From the NCBI RefSeq assembly GCF_000499845.2, contig NC_023756.2, positions 8,849,344 to 8,913,343 of the forward strand: 64,000 nucleotides of DNA. The letters are read 5' to 3'. The notes beneath the pieces are model-generated. The model was not told where the DNA came from. It ran no database searches and saw only the letters and a list, made by a program, of their open reading frames with translations. Below, piece by piece: positions 1 through 12,116 of the stretch. This DNA is from Phaseolus vulgaris. Taxonomy: Eukaryota; Streptophyta; Magnoliopsida; Fabales; Fabaceae. The translations under genes were made by a program, and so were the position numbers. Within the stretch, counting starts at the first letter, position 1; each line of letters begins with the position of its first letter.

Positions 1-420
1 TTTTTCATGGACTTTTTTATGTTTTAGTTTTCATTGTAGATTATTTTCATGTCTTTTATATTTTTTTTCATCTACATTTCAATTCTTTATATTTCTTGTG
101 TTGATAGATGGTTTACTAGATAATTGTGTATAGACAATATATTATTCACTCTATTTTATGTTCTAATTTGTCTTTCATTCCAATTTCCTTTCTTCCCCCA
201 AATTTTAATTATATTAAGGAGATTATGAAGTAGTGGAAGTGTGATATATTGAATGTGTCTTCGGGGATTCGACCTATATTACATTAGGGAAAGTTTAGTT
301 TTATTTTGAAAACTAGACACAACTAAACCAATACATCAAATTGGCATTGTTGCTAAGGGACACCATCTCATTATGTTCCTATTGTTGATTTTCTCTTTTA
401 TTTATGTTCGTTTTCTTAGG
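1..420 (+). mobile_element. Ty3-gypsy LTR end and degenerate primer-binding region
   Basis: A stretch near 260-300 reads like the end of a gypsy LTR (cttcggggattcgacctat). It is followed at about 340-365 by aaattggcattgttgctaag, which resembles the aaattggcgccgttgccggg primer-binding region of Athila/Tat-type gypsy elements. No coding domain follows before the MULE pseudogene, so only this junction survives. The left LTR boundary is outside the window or lost. Confidence 0.5.
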
Positions 421-699
421 ATTTTTTTGTTTACTAGACGATTTTACTTAAAGGTCTTGATTAGACGATTCGTTATAAATAGTCTTATATGTAGACTTTT
501 TTTTTTTTTTTGAGTTTTTAGATTGTCTAAGGAGTTTACAATTTGGTTCTTTTATTTGTTTCATTTCCTTCGCATTATATATGTATTTATTTTCTTTTAA
601 TAATAAGTTTACATAATTACTCTTAATTTTATCATGGTCAACATTATAACTATGAACCATATTATAAGCAGTCTAATGATTCATATTGTGTGTCATATT

Positions 700-2691
700 G
701 TTATTAACTTTGTGCAAACTTTAACTATCAGAGGCTTAGTAAGTCAAGTTTTCAACAACCAACTTGTCAATCATACCAACAACGATCTTCGAATTCCTAA
801 ACACGATGTTGAAATCCTTCTACATGATTGCAATCCAGAACAAATCCCCAAACTTATATCTTTTGATTTTATGCCTTTGAATGGATGTAATAACATTTTA
901 CACTTTACTTTTATATTTTATCAATGTGAAAGTGACATAGCAAATTACAAGCTTTGAAAAACACAACATGTATTCATCAGAGCAACTATCACTAACTATA
1001 ACCCTATGGTATGCATCAACTCTCATAAACAACTCTTTCAATCTCTTAAGGGCCCACACAAAGTTATTTCATGTTCAGAGCCAGTAAAACAAATGCACCA
1101 AAGAAAGTCAACCTTGTTGAGTATCCTCAAATAAGGGCATCTTGTACCTGTTAGTTTTGTAGGTACTATCTATCATCAACATAATGTTAAACAAATTCAA
1201 TAGTTTTACTGAATCATGATGTGTCTAAAATATATTTTGCACCATGTTCGTACCCTTATTAAACCTACACCAACAAAGATACATGTCTCGCTAAAGTAAT
1301 ATCCTCAATTGTTGCATTTCAATTCTATAAGCTCTTTTCGATCTTTGATACACAATAAGTGATGGAGGACCATCCCAACATATCTAGTCACCACAACCCA
1401 AGCTAAGAGCATAGAATATAAAGCTTTACATAAGATATTTTATTCTTAGCCTTGTAAATATTTGTAAAAAGTAGACTAGTTTTAATTTTGGACCTTATAT
1501 TTTACACCAAGTTGCATAGGGATTTATTTTGAACATTGTATTTAGGCCATGGATAAAATAGGTTTAATAACCTAACCTTAAATTCCAGTTATGAGACTTA
1601 TGGGAAACTTGCTCCATAAGTTAAGGTTAGGTTTAGAGTTTGTGAAACTTGCAATGCAAGTTTCCCTTTCCTATAAATAGGACATACATTCTCTTGTATT
1701 TTCAACTTTGATTTGGATACAGAAATTCTGCTCAATTTCTTGCAAACTTTGTACCTGTCATGGTTCTCTCTAGAGTAGTCTTTTTTAAGATACTCTCTAG
1801 ACTCCTTCTAAGTGTTGGCCCAACCTTACTCTAGGAACTCTAACCTTCATCTCCATCTCACAAAACACGACTACTCCATTCCTCAAAACGCTTCCGCCAT
1901 AGTTCATCTTTCACGGAGAAGATCTAAAGAAATGCAAGAACGACTTGCATCAGTAAGGGCATTATAAACTTTCTTTATGGTGATTACATTATTATCATTA
2001 TGCTCCTTCATTGTTAGCAAAATATTTCTAGGTTTATCTGAACTCTTTGTCATATAAAAAGCATGGATTTCTCATTAATTGTTAATCTACCAACATATTT
2101 GTCAAGTTGTGATTATGAGAGACACAACGTAATTTCATAAATCCTTCACCACCTTTTACCAGTTTCCACCACAATAAAAAGATAGTTATATTTCCTACTT
2201 CTGCTTTCAGTAAGCTCTAAGTTATTTTTATATCGTTTGTATTTACCTCATATCTCACAACCCAACAATGTGTACGTCTTCCTTCCTCGTTCCCATTCTA
2301 TGTATCTTACCTTAATATAACAATAACAAAGTCAAACTCAAATAATTTTTGTACCCACTTGGAGATCATCAAAGTAGTGAATACTTACAAAAACTTATGC
2401 AATTTCTATTTTATTCGTCAAATAGGCTTCACAAATACAACTTATAAATACTTATGTGGCAGTAACCTTTACCTCATATGTCCTAAACACATCAATACAT
2501 TCATGTGTTTTACATTCATTATCTAATGTATTACAAGATATTGAGTACTCCATATTAATATTATTTATATCCCCATAAACATCAACATCATTTATATCCC
2601 CAACATCATTTATACTCTCACAAACTTCAACCTCATTTGATATCTTCATGTAAAACTCGTAATCCATAATATTTTTGCAAAAAAAAATCAA
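700..2691 (-). pseudogene. MULE (Mutator-like) transposase pseudogene
   Basis: Read on the minus strand, the N-terminal part (about 2690-2450) contains ECIDVFRTYEV. Downstream (about 2330-2060) are GRKTYTLLGCE and a zinc-finger-like segment ending RCVSHNHNLT. Then come KPRNILLTMKEHN (about 2030-1980), AYRIEMQQL (about 1320), and the diagnostic MULE transposase core IMLMIDSTYKTNRYKMPL (about 1180-1130). These are the conserved blocks, in order, of MuDR/FAR1-related transposases, including a catalytic-type Asp in the IDSTYK block. Several in-frame stops and frameshifts separate the blocks, and about 0.6 kb of unrelated LTR-like DNA sits between KPRNILL and EMQQL. The element is dead. Further similarity decays leftwards (HPFKGI near 870). 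I found no terminal inverted repeats. Confidence 0.85.
1350..1945 (+). mobile_element. LTR-like insertion inside the MULE pseudogene
   Basis: This segment separates two parts of the MULE transposase that are adjacent in intact family members. It contains a plant promoter-like TATA motif (cctataaataggac, about 1671-1684), a pyrimidine-rich region and short inverted stretches (cctaaccttaa / ttaaggttagg). That is the composition expected of a solo LTR or TRIM. No internal coding sequence is present. I could not fix the TG...CA ends or a target-site duplication, so the limits are those of the interruption rather than of a proven element. Confidence 0.5.
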
Positions 2692-2699
2692 TTCATGTT

Positions 2700-3590
2700 A
2701 GAAAAAACATTATAGCTTAATACATTTTGGAAAGTCAATTCTGGAATAAGAAAAATGAATTCTGGAGAAATATGAAATAGTGAATATGACTTTATGAAAA
2801 TATAATTTTAAAATTATAATTTTCTATTCCAAAATAAGGTTTCTAGAATAAAAATTACACTTTCAAAATTATATTTTCAGAATTCAAATTCACAATTTTG
2901 AATTTCTCATTTTGAAATTTATTTTTCCTTTTTTAAAGTTGATTTTCTAAAACATATACCATCATACCCTCTAGATCAACAATTTTGAAAATCTCTGAAA
3001 CTTCAAATTTTGGAATGCATCTATAAAAGTTCTAGAAACTGTTTTCACAATGTACTTGATATTATTCCTGAAAGATGGTTCTAGAATACAATGACAAACA
3101 CTCCCAAACTATTATTGATTTTGTTTTCCATAATCTACCTTACAATTCTAGAAACTCTATTCTAAAATACATTGTGTGCTCCATAAACACGTATTCTGAA
3201 AGTCTATTTTCGTATTCCAATTTTCACAAAATTTCACCATTTCATCAATATTATTAAAAAAAATAACCTTGAAACCACCTATCCTTAGTTCTAAACAATA
3301 CTACCAATTCCACCACACGTGACTGAAACTATCCCCTTCCTCCCACACCAACCTGCACAAAGCCCCACTAACCAAGTCTTCCATGTAGCTTGTGGCTTTC
3401 AAATAAAATTTCCAAAAGACAAAGTTGGTATGTTAGAAATTATGCAAGTGCAAAGAAAAGTTGGAACGGGTGAACGAAGCAAAAGCTGAATGTTAAAGCT
3501 ACAAAATAGTTACTTTTGTCTTTCATGTAGAAAATAGTTTGGGTTGCTTCGATCATGAGTTTCCATTTTTCCTAAGCATGGCCTCCTCAA
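2700..3590. other. AT-rich interval without a recognised gene
   Basis: Short ttctagaa/ttctggaa/ttttgaaa words recur through about 2730-3240, giving a low-complexity, weakly repetitive texture. The open frames here look random and match no family I know. Confidence 0.5.
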
Positions 3591-3599
3591 CTTCAATAT

Positions 3600-4640
3600 G
3601 GACGGTAGCTCTCTAACGAGTCAGGTTCTTGATCAGAGAGTAACTGAACGGGCTCGCTAACATACCTTGTTGGAAAGCGGTGACCATCATCTCCTCATCT
3701 TGCGTTTGAAGTCTTACGGGGACTGCACAAAATCTATTCAAGTATGCCTTGAGCGACTCCCCTTCGCTCTGTTTAACATTGAACAAGTCACATGGTTGTG
3801 GGCATTGACCTTATTCACTGAGAACTGCTCTTTAAACATTCTAGAGAACTGGGGAAAAAGGTGATATGACCATCCAAAATCCCACTAAACCATTGCAGGG
3901 TTGTCCCTGTGAATGTACTCATGAACATCTTACATTGAATTGCGTCAGACCCCCCGGAGAGAATCATTTGAGCTCTGAACTCCTTTAAGTGATTCTCAAG
4001 ATCATCTACACCAGTGAACAAGGTGATCTTGGGTGTTATGTAAATGGGTGGCACAGGCTCGTCCATGATTTGTTGAGAGAACGGCTTGGGGTCGTCCCTT
4101 AATAAAAAATGTGGGAAATGTTCCCGAGCGGGACGTCGACCCTGTTCGCAACTCCTCATTGGTCCTACGCAACTCCACATTTTGTGCATGCTCCACCATG
4201 GTCGCTCGAGAGGCCACGATCTAGGCCATAAGGCGTGCTTGAAGACGTTCTTGGTTAACTCGAGCCTCCGCTCGTAGTCGCTCTTACTCTGCCCTGACCT
4301 CTTCTCGAATTTGCTCCTACTCTCGTCAATATTCTTCGTTTGCCTCCTGGAGAGCCCTCGTGGCCTCCATGATTTGTTGCAAGGTGGGGGCCTCACTTCC
4401 TTCATAGCCCAACAATACATGTCTCGCGATTCTCATTATGCATAATACTCAGTTGCAAATATGTGTGAGATCAAGTTTTATCGGGTCTCACGGTGCACGT
4501 CAAATGTTCTTGTCGAATGACCTCGTAACACACTTTTGGGCTCATACCCGGTCCAGGCCGAGCTAGGCATAACTCGCACAATCGAGCTGACCATACCTAA
4601 ACACTTGGACCGAGGTCCCAAACACTCTTGACTAGTACAA
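3600..4640 (-). mobile_element. Ty3-gypsy gag remnant
   Basis: Minus-strand translation gives a recognisable plant gypsy gag: PFSQQIMDEPVPP, ITPKITLFTGVDDLENHL, CKMFMSTFTGTTLQWFSG (about 4080-3870). After a frameshift it continues with FSRMFKEQFSVNK, GESLKAYLNRFC and RLQTQDEEMM down to about 3640. The N-terminal half (about 4420-4110) is proline/arginine-rich, as in gag leaders. The region 4421-4640 upstream is non-coding and resembles the 5' leader of such elements. Neither protease/RT nor two LTRs are present. The fragment ends abruptly at about 4640, where the inverted-duplication arm begins. Confidence 0.85.
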
Positions 4641-6426
4641 AATTTAATTTTTATTATTGATATTTAATTAGCTACTAAGATTTTAAATATTAATTATTAT
4701 TTTAATTATTTTAATTAATATTTAAAGTATTTTTAAATTCCTCAGATTAAAGTTATTGTTACTGTCTTTCCCGTGATCCTTTTTCTCATGCATTTTCGTT
4801 TTCCCAATGTTGCACTCAACAACTTGTTCATAATTCAATAAAAACACACGCTTATTTACCTGATATTCATATTTGTGCTGAATTTAACATATTATTTGTT
4901 TTTTATTTTTTATAATATTAGAAATTGTTTCATTTTGAACTTATATGAACATTTTAGTAAGAGACATAAGCTTATCACTTCATGCAAGCTTTATTTTTCA
5001 TTCCACAATTTCATGTATTTCATCCTATTTTCTTGTTTAAAAAAACAGTAAAAATAAGGTGAAATAAATATAACTAAAGTAACATAAATAAATGAAAATA
5101 ATGTTCTTATGATTTCTCTTCCTTTCGAAACACTGAAGTTGGGTTTTAAGTATTATTTTTATTCTTTTTAAATTAAAATATTATAAAATAGTTTTGAATT
5201 AAAAAAAAAATTTAAGACAAAATATTCATTCTAGAAACTTCCTAATGTTTCATTATAAAAGAAAGAAGAAGAAACAAGAAAAACAGATAGGCAATTAACA
5301 AGGACGGATCTTATATGGGAGTTACTTTCTTCTCCAGTTCTTCCGAGTCATTCAACTCATTCGACTCAGCAATCAACTCGGTTAGTTTTCGTTTAGCTCC
5401 ATCCATTTGGGTCACATGATTGCAACTGTTTTCAGTTATATTTTTCTTCCTCTCATTTAAAACTGATTTTTTTTTCTTTTTTCTAAAAATAAGAAAGATC
5501 GAACCTTCCAATGTTTTGCAAGAACTAATTTACGAGTGTAAGATTTAGATTAACTCAACAATTTAAATGACTAAAATTTAACAAAACAATTTTTCATATA
5601 AATATTATAGTTTTGAAACTAAGAAGTGTTTGCATGCAAATGTAAATGCTTGAAAAAGAGTCAAAGAAATGTATCTATAAATTATTTTCAGTTGACCTCT
5701 TTACCATTTATAAAATGCATGCATGAATTACACATCCAATAATTTTTTATGTTATTTTGAATAAATAAGAAAATAAGAAACTTATCACCTCAAGAAAGTA
5801 TATTTTTTCATATTATAGAATAAATTATAAGTTTGAATTTGTTTAAAACATTGAAGTTGGATTTTAGGTATCTTTTTGTTATTTTCTCTAAAAATTAAAT
5901 ATTATAAAACAAAGCTTTCAATTAAAAAAAACTTATATTATTTTGCATCTATTTGTTTCTATTACTTTTTCAATTTTGTAAAATTGATCTAAAACAATAA
6001 CAATTTAAATATATTTATAATATGTAGGTTAGTCTTCCTATATATTTATAGAACATCATGTACGAAGAAACAAAGTTGGAATTGGGGTCTTTTCTTGTAT
6101 TTGTTGAACAAATGGCATTTAATTTGATTTTTTATGGTATGTTCTTTTCATCTAAACCTGCTTTTTCTTCATATTTCCTCAATCAATTAATTACATTTGA
6201 TTTGAATTAGTTTGCATGCTTGTTTCAACTTAGACTTTAGATTATAGTTTGAATGCTTATTTGTAAATTTATTTTTTTCAGAAAAACATTTATTTTTGAG
6301 AATATATAAGAAATGGTTTCATAAATATATTAAGATGGAATATTTGGATACATATTATTGCTTGATATATTATAAGAATTTAATGTTTTTGTTATTCTAA
6401 GTATTTGTTATTTGTACATGTTACCG

Positions 6427-7012
6427 AGACTGTTTTGAGAATCAAACTTAAATTTTTGGATGATAATGGTAAAGCACTATGGAATTTGAGAAGTTACAAT
6501 ATTCTTCTTCTCCAAGGTAACTCTCAAAATCCATTTGAAATAATTATAGTATTGTGATTCGGATTCTAGCAAGTTTTCTAAAAGAAAACAACATGCAGAT
6601 ATTACAATACAAGATGAAATTACTAGTGTACAAGAAGAACACGGGTATGTTAATGGCGAGAAGAAAAAAAAGACTAATAAGTATATTTTCTTAAGGTGAG
6701 TTCATTTCTTAAATTTTAGGATAATGCTTACATGCATTCTATTAATTACCATTATTTTATCTATTAAATAAGTATAATGAAAATGAAATTGGGTTCCAAG
6801 AAGTCATTTAAGATACTTTCAGATTTATAATGTAATATTTTATAAGAACCTTAATATAGATGTCATATTCAAATCTTACATTTTAGGACATTACATTATC
6901 GACTAAACCATAACTACTAAGTTACATTTTTCTTTTCTACCTTGGATGAATGACTAAAAGACTCAATCGTCACAAAGTTTCATATGGACTTTTAAGTGAA
7001 ATAAGTTTATGA
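6427..7012 (+). pseudogene. Decayed copy of the WHIM exons (left arm)
   Basis: Three exon-like blocks copy the last three exons of the zf-4CXXC/DDT/WHIM gene at 59.8-63.3 kb. The first (6427-6516) reads TVLRIKLKFLDDNGKALW then NLRSYNILLLQ and keeps a GTAAC donor, but its acceptor tgttacag has become tgttaccg. The second (6599-6695) reads ITIQDEITSVQEE and has intact acceptor (catgcag) and donor (ggtgag). The third (about 6951-7012) reads RHKVSYGLLSEISL and ends in TGA, but its acceptor is lost. No upstream DDT or zinc-finger exons are nearby. It cannot be spliced as the parent is, so I call it a pseudogene. Confidence 0.8.
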
Positions 7013-7743
7013 GACTTTTTTTATAGTTAGCACATGGGTCTTATGTAAATTGTTCTTAATAGCATAGTTGTTGGTCAATACACTCATTGGTTTAGATAAA
7101 TTGTATGTGTCTTTTTTCACTAATGGAGTATTGGTGTTGTATTTATGAGACAAATATAAATTTATCTAATACCGTGTGTTAGAAGTAACGTGTTGCTAAC
7201 ATTATTTTTAACATGATGGACCTTTTATTTGTTTATAACTTGTGATATGATTAAAATTATAATAGAAAATGTTTTTATTGTGTTTTGTAGGGTCTGGTGG
7301 AAATTTTTCTCTGATCGATTTTGATCGAGGCTGGAGTATATTTCCTCTGTTATTTGTGTTCTTTGTGCTTAAGGAATTTTCACATTATTGTGATGTAGAA
7401 AGATTCTAAAAGTTGCTTAAGATGTTTTTCATGAGATATTATGTTTTAATGTAAGTTAATATGTTTTTCATGAGATATTACTGTTTCAATGTAAGTTAAG
7501 ATGTTTTTTATGAGATATTATTGTTTCAATGTAAGTCATTAAACTAATTAGATGGGGATTCACACGTTTATTGGAAAGTGATGTATTATAAATATTCCTA
7601 GTTAGCTCAATCAATTTTTGGCTTTTTATTAGATATTAGCTATGTATATTTTATTTAATACAACTTATTGTTGTTATTTTCTTTAATCATATAATTCATT
7701 CTCAAAAATATGTAGAGTTATCTATAAAAGTCGTTTCTAATAA

Positions 7744-8123
7744 CACTATGAGAAAATCATGAAATAAAAACAAATTTCAAAGACCAAGAATAATTAATTA
7801 CTATAGTGACTAAATTAGAAACCATTTTAGAAACTAAAATAAATTGGTTTCTAAATTAGTTTCTATTATTGTTAAATAGTTTCTAAATTAGTATCTAATT
7901 GGCTACCAAGGTTTTAACTACCAATTATTTAGATTCTAAATTTGGTAGCAAAAACTTTGATAGTTAATTAGATACCAATTTAGAAACCATTTAACATAAT
8001 AGAAACTAATTTAGAAACCAAAAGTTTTTTTAGTTTATAAACTGGTTTCAAATCTAGTCACTATAACAACTAATTATTTTTTGTTTCTAAAATTAGTTTC
8101 TATTTCATGATTTTCTTATAGTG
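7744..8123. mobile_element. CACTA-type MITE, 380 bp foldback, TSD TAA
   Basis: The element starts CACTATGAGAAAATCATGAA and ends with the near-complementary TTCATGATTTTCTTATAGTG. The two halves form a long imperfect hairpin made of repeated agtttctaaa/tttagaaact words. It is flanked by the 3 bp target-site duplication taa (7741-7743 and 8124-8126), as expected for CACTA-mobilised MITEs. It belongs to the same family as 39641-40043 and 42177-42522. Confidence 0.9.
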
Positions 8124-8644
8124 TAAGTAGTTCAATTTATTAAGATGAAAATGTTAAAGATGAGTTGGATATGTATTAGATTATTTTATTCTTCCAATAA
8201 TGAAGTCTGTGTTGATATAGGTACATTCTATTTTGATTCAATGTGATGAAATGATTTTGATTATTCTTAATTTTTTGTTTAATTTTTTTAACGATTTTTT
8301 TCATCTTTTAAATTAAAATATAATATTAAAATTATTACTTCAAATTTGATAAATATATTCAATAATAAATTAATTTTTTTGGAGTATAAGACAAATAAAA
8401 AATTTAAATTAATTTAAAATATAAAAATACAACAAATTAATATGACACATCTGACCAAGTTAACAAAAAGAATATAAAAATAAAAATAAACTATATAATT
8501 GTCATAAAAAATAAGTAGAACATAAAATAAAATAAATTATATAATTATTATATCATCTAAAAAAATCCATATGATTGCAACATACTACTAAAAATAAAAT
8601 ATTATTTCTTAAATTTATTTATATTAAATTTTATTTACTTGGAT

Positions 8645-9120
8645 TTTATTCTTCTTATTTTTCTCTCTTTCTTAGAAACTATTCTACGAAAAGTTTGTCC
8701 AAAAATATCCTAATTATTTACTAGCATTTTCATTATCTTCTTACTTTTTGGTTACAAAAATACCGTTTTTTAAAATTCATTTCCTGTTTCCAAATACAAA
8801 AAATATTAAAAATATATTTTCTAAACTTCTCTGTTTTTTTTATCAAATCTTTGAAAATAAGAAATACATTGAAAACAATGTGACACTTCGAAATTAAAAG
8901 GTGAAAACAGTTAAGTGATTCTGTCGATACTAGTTAAAGTATTATATTAAATACTTTTTTGACTACTTAAAAAAGGCATTAAATGACATTGGTATTTTTA
9001 ATACAATAAATGCTTTATTTGAAAGAAAAAAAAAATCTACTTTTATTTCCTTAACCTAACATTTACCAATGCTTATATACTACTATAAGACTAACAATAA
9101 AAAGGCAAATCAGTTTTGAA
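8645..9120. other. AT-rich spacer without a recognised gene
   Basis: No coding similarity is visible. The end next to RPAC2 probably carries that gene's 3' UTR and polyadenylation signals. Confidence 0.4.
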
Positions 9121-9169
9121 ACTAAAAGTAGAAGTCTGGAGCAGACTTTATCTGGTATCCATACCCTGT

Positions 9170-12116
9170 TCAGTTGGTTTTGGAGCTTTTAAATTCAGTA
9201 AGAGCATCATCAAAAGAGCTCCTAATATGCTTGCACATAAGCATCAGTTCCAAGCATCCATCTTTCAACACCTCACTTGCTGAATCCCCTGCACAAACAT
9301 ATTGAAGACAAAATTACAATTACAAAGTAAAAGTATGTTGCATATCAGATACATAATGATGCTTTTAGATGCTCCACCTTCACACTGACCTCATAATTCC
9401 CTTACAGTATTCATAGATGCATTACCTAAATCCTTTATGCTTTGCTTGAATTAGGAAGTCGGATTTGAAATGATTTGAAAGAAAAATGTGGAGAAAGGTA
9501 GATTGTTTAAATTAAGATGAATAGAATGGAAAGTGTACGGAAAACATGTGTCTTTCTGGGTGAACAGTAATCACTCGGATCCAAACAAGGGCTTAGTGTC
9601 CATAAAACATCTTACTTTCCTAACTTTCAATAAGGAAAGCAAGGACCAATATTTTAGTATCATCAGATCTAGTTATACAAGTAAATATCTTAATATATTG
9701 CATATTATTGATAATTTCTGCGAGTCAAACGCTCAAAGAAACATTATGAGATCATAGTGTTTTCCTTTTCTAGTTCCAATGAAGACAAATCCAATTTTTC
9801 ATTGGGCTTGTGTTGAAGATTTATCTTCAGGTGAAGTGCCAAGATTGGAAAAGAAAAAGTTTTGCTTAGGTTCTCAGTAGTTCTTGCTTAATGCAGGAAA
9901 CTCATCTTCCTAAGCCATGCAGAAAAACTAATATGGTTGGTATCAAAATTCCCAAGGAGTATCAAGCAGGTTTGGCTAGGTCCCAACATCATTTGCATGG
10001 CAGAGTAATTCTTCAAAAGGTGACAAGCCTTTTGAAAACTGATGAATGTAAGTCTTTGTGATCCCTATCATTTCTCTCTCAAAAGAGGTTTTTCCCAAAT
10101 TTTCTTTTGAATCAGCAAATGAATTAATTAAGTAATATATTAGCAGTAGGTCATTGGAATCTCAAGCTAGGTTACTTGAGGCTATTCCTATGTTCCCTGA
10201 ATATTAACTCTATACAACAAAGGATAACAAATGCACAAGTATGGGTAAAAAATAATAGGTCTTCTTCATCGGGAGTGTTTGCAGGCCAAGAATTTTGTAT
10301 GCAGTAGTTGAAAGGATAGGGGTACCAATTTCGTTAGATGAAGCTAATATCTATAAATCTGTTGGCCACTTTGCTTGAATTTTGGTAGCTATTGACTTAA
10401 ATAAGCAACTTCTTGATCAAACTCTAGTGAAAAGGGAAGGATTTGGATTTTTTGTTGAACTGCAGTGTGAGTGAAAGACTGCCTGCATTTTGTTATCATT
10501 TTGTGAAAGGACATGATCAAGGAAGAGCAGAAGATTACCGATTAAAGCTCACAGGATTGATCCACTCATGAAAGAAGAGAAAAGGGAGGGTAAGATTGGA
10601 GGAAAAATTCAAAATTCAGTTGGGGATCAAAGAGATTGTTAAAGAAGGGATAGATCAAACTAATGCTGAGTTTATTTGTGACTGAGTGGAACAAACCATC
10701 TTTTGAAACTACATTAAATTTTGAGAAGGTTTTGGAAACACAGCAAGAGTTTTGCTAGAAAAAGGCAAGAATAAATTGGAATCAGCAAGGACATAAGAAA
10801 CACAACCTATCTTCAAAGAATGGTTAAAATACCTTTCTAAAAGAGGATGACAATATTCCAACTGATAGGCAAGAGATGAAGAATCATACTGTTAATACAA
10901 ATTGCATTGGCAGATTTTATGTTGAAAATAATTTCCAAGGTATGGTGGCAGCATTGTTTCATGAAATAAGTGATAAAAGTTAACTTGTTTCAAGGATTTT
11001 AGTATCATTAGATCCAAAATATCATACAAGTTATGTAACAAAACTAGCAAAAATAAGGGTCCAACAGGGTATATTAGGTTGCAAAGCAGACTATGAAATT
11101 AGTGGTATATGTAAAGGAACTTGTGATTGTGAAAAAGAGCACTGCAGCATAAGTGTAGATTGTTTCCAAGATTTAAACCCATAACCTCATGATCATGGGG
11201 CAACAACCTTATAGTTGTGTGAAGGCTAGCCCTACATTTGTAAGTGTATTAAAACAAATATGAACCTAAAGTACATGATTGAGGCAGAATTTTGTTACTT
11301 ATAGTAACATTTGGCTCAGTGTGATAAACAATGGACAAGAAACTCAAGACACTTCATGTATTACCTGTTGTCTGGACTCTGATATTAACTCGACTAAATG
11401 AGGGATGAGGAATGCTGTACCCACAAAATGTCACCCTCGGACTGCAAAACAACACCAACAAACTCAATGAATCAGGATATATTGAATTAAACTCACATCA
11501 CAAGGGTTCTAAATTGTGGATTATTAAGACAGAGACAACAAAAACACCATGTTTTTCATGTTTTCTGGATGAATGTTTACACACGACAAACAAATTAAAA
11601 AACAATGTCACACCTTGTAATTAAGAGAAGGCATTGTTGTAACAGTTGTCATTTTAATCAGATGGAACTGAAATCTAAACACATTCATACTCCTTTTGTT
11701 TCTAAACTCTTGATGTTTAAGGTTATCCTATAAGGTTTAAACAATCAATATTACTGACAAATTATGTAAAGTTTAATAATTACTATAAGCTACATCAAGA
11801 GAAAACAGAGGTATATATAGAAAACAGACTTGAAAACCGTACAATATCAAGAGTTTAGGAATAAGATTTAGTAGGCTTAAACATCAAGAAGTTAGTAAAA
11901 GAACATGATATTCATATTACAGATATTTTACCAATTTGGTAAAATTTTATCTCTAAAATGAGTAAAATTTAAAAAAAAATTACTAAAATCACATAAGAAT
12001 ATTGACACTACTAACTCCTGATTTAGGGTGAATCGGATAGAATTTGCAAGTGTATGATCCTCATCCACCAGACAAAATGTTGATTTACTATTATCAGAAT
12101 TTGACCCAAGCTCCAT
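9170..12116 (-). CDS. RPAC2: DNA-directed RNA polymerases I and III subunit RPAC2 (AC19/RPC19-like)
   Basis: Three coding exons on the minus strand, 12016-12116, 11365-11441 and 9170-9288, join in frame to 98 residues. Exon 1 gives MELGSNSDNSKSTF, then the signature DEDHTLANSIRFTLNQ. Exon 2 gives DPRVTFCGYSIPHPS and RVNIRVQTT. Exon 3 gives SEVLKDGCLELMLMCKHIRS and FDDALTEFKSSKTN-stop. This is the RPB11/AC19 dimerisation fold, whose partner is RPAC1/AC40 in the assembly platform of polymerases I and III in the nucleus. Splice sites are good: GA|GTTAGT with GCAG, and ACAG|GTAATA with GCAG. I chose the ATG at 12116 because the codon three positions earlier is GTG and a tttcag lies just upstream, suggesting a 5' UTR intron. 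Intron 2 (about 2.1 kb) contains transposon debris. The gene sits in the spacer of the inverted duplication and shows no damage. It is the best-supported complete gene here. Confidence 0.93.
9880..11000 (+). mobile_element. LINE ORF1-like (DUF4283) fragment in RPAC2 intron 2
   Basis: In several frames on the plus strand the segment gives IKIPKEYQAGLARSQHHLHG, then TNAQVWVK, PISLDEA, GHFA and REGFGFFVEL. These are the ordered blocks of the DUF4283 gag-like ORF1 carried by plant LINEs (consensus: nucleic-acid chaperone with LARxxxHLxGR and AQVWVR motifs). Frameshifts and stops break the frame, and no endonuclease or RT follows. It lies antisense to RPAC2 and wholly inside its second intron. Confidence 0.75.
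11090..11233 (-). mobile_element. tRNA-derived SINE remnant (Au-like)
   Basis: On the minus strand the head reads gggctagccttcacacaact, followed by taaggttgttgccc and then ggttatgggtttaaatcttg. These correspond to the A-box and B-box (ggttcgaatcctgg type) of tRNA-derived plant SINEs of the Au class. Several substitutions are visible, so it is old. It shares the orientation of RPAC2 and lies in its second intron, near exon 2. Confidence 0.7.

Larger units (their letters stand above)
4640..8644 (+). repeat. Left arm of a large inverted duplication
   Basis: This arm matches the reverse complement of 16246-21310 over its length. Clear anchors are 4800-5100 with 19860-20150 (aacaacttgttcataattca and neighbours), 5300-5450 with 19490-19640, 6430-6700 with 17880-18130, 7140-7560 with 16920-17430, and 8280-8644 with 16246-16620. 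The inner edge is sharp: homology runs through acttggat at 8644. The arm lacks about 1 kb present in the other arm (roughly 20200-21180) and carries a MITE (7744-8123) that the other arm does not have. The arms are diverged, so the duplication is not recent. Confidence 0.9.

Noticed and set aside
634..957. Plus-strand ORF of 107 codons
   Set aside because: It is the opposite-strand shadow of the decaying C-terminal part of the MULE transposase.
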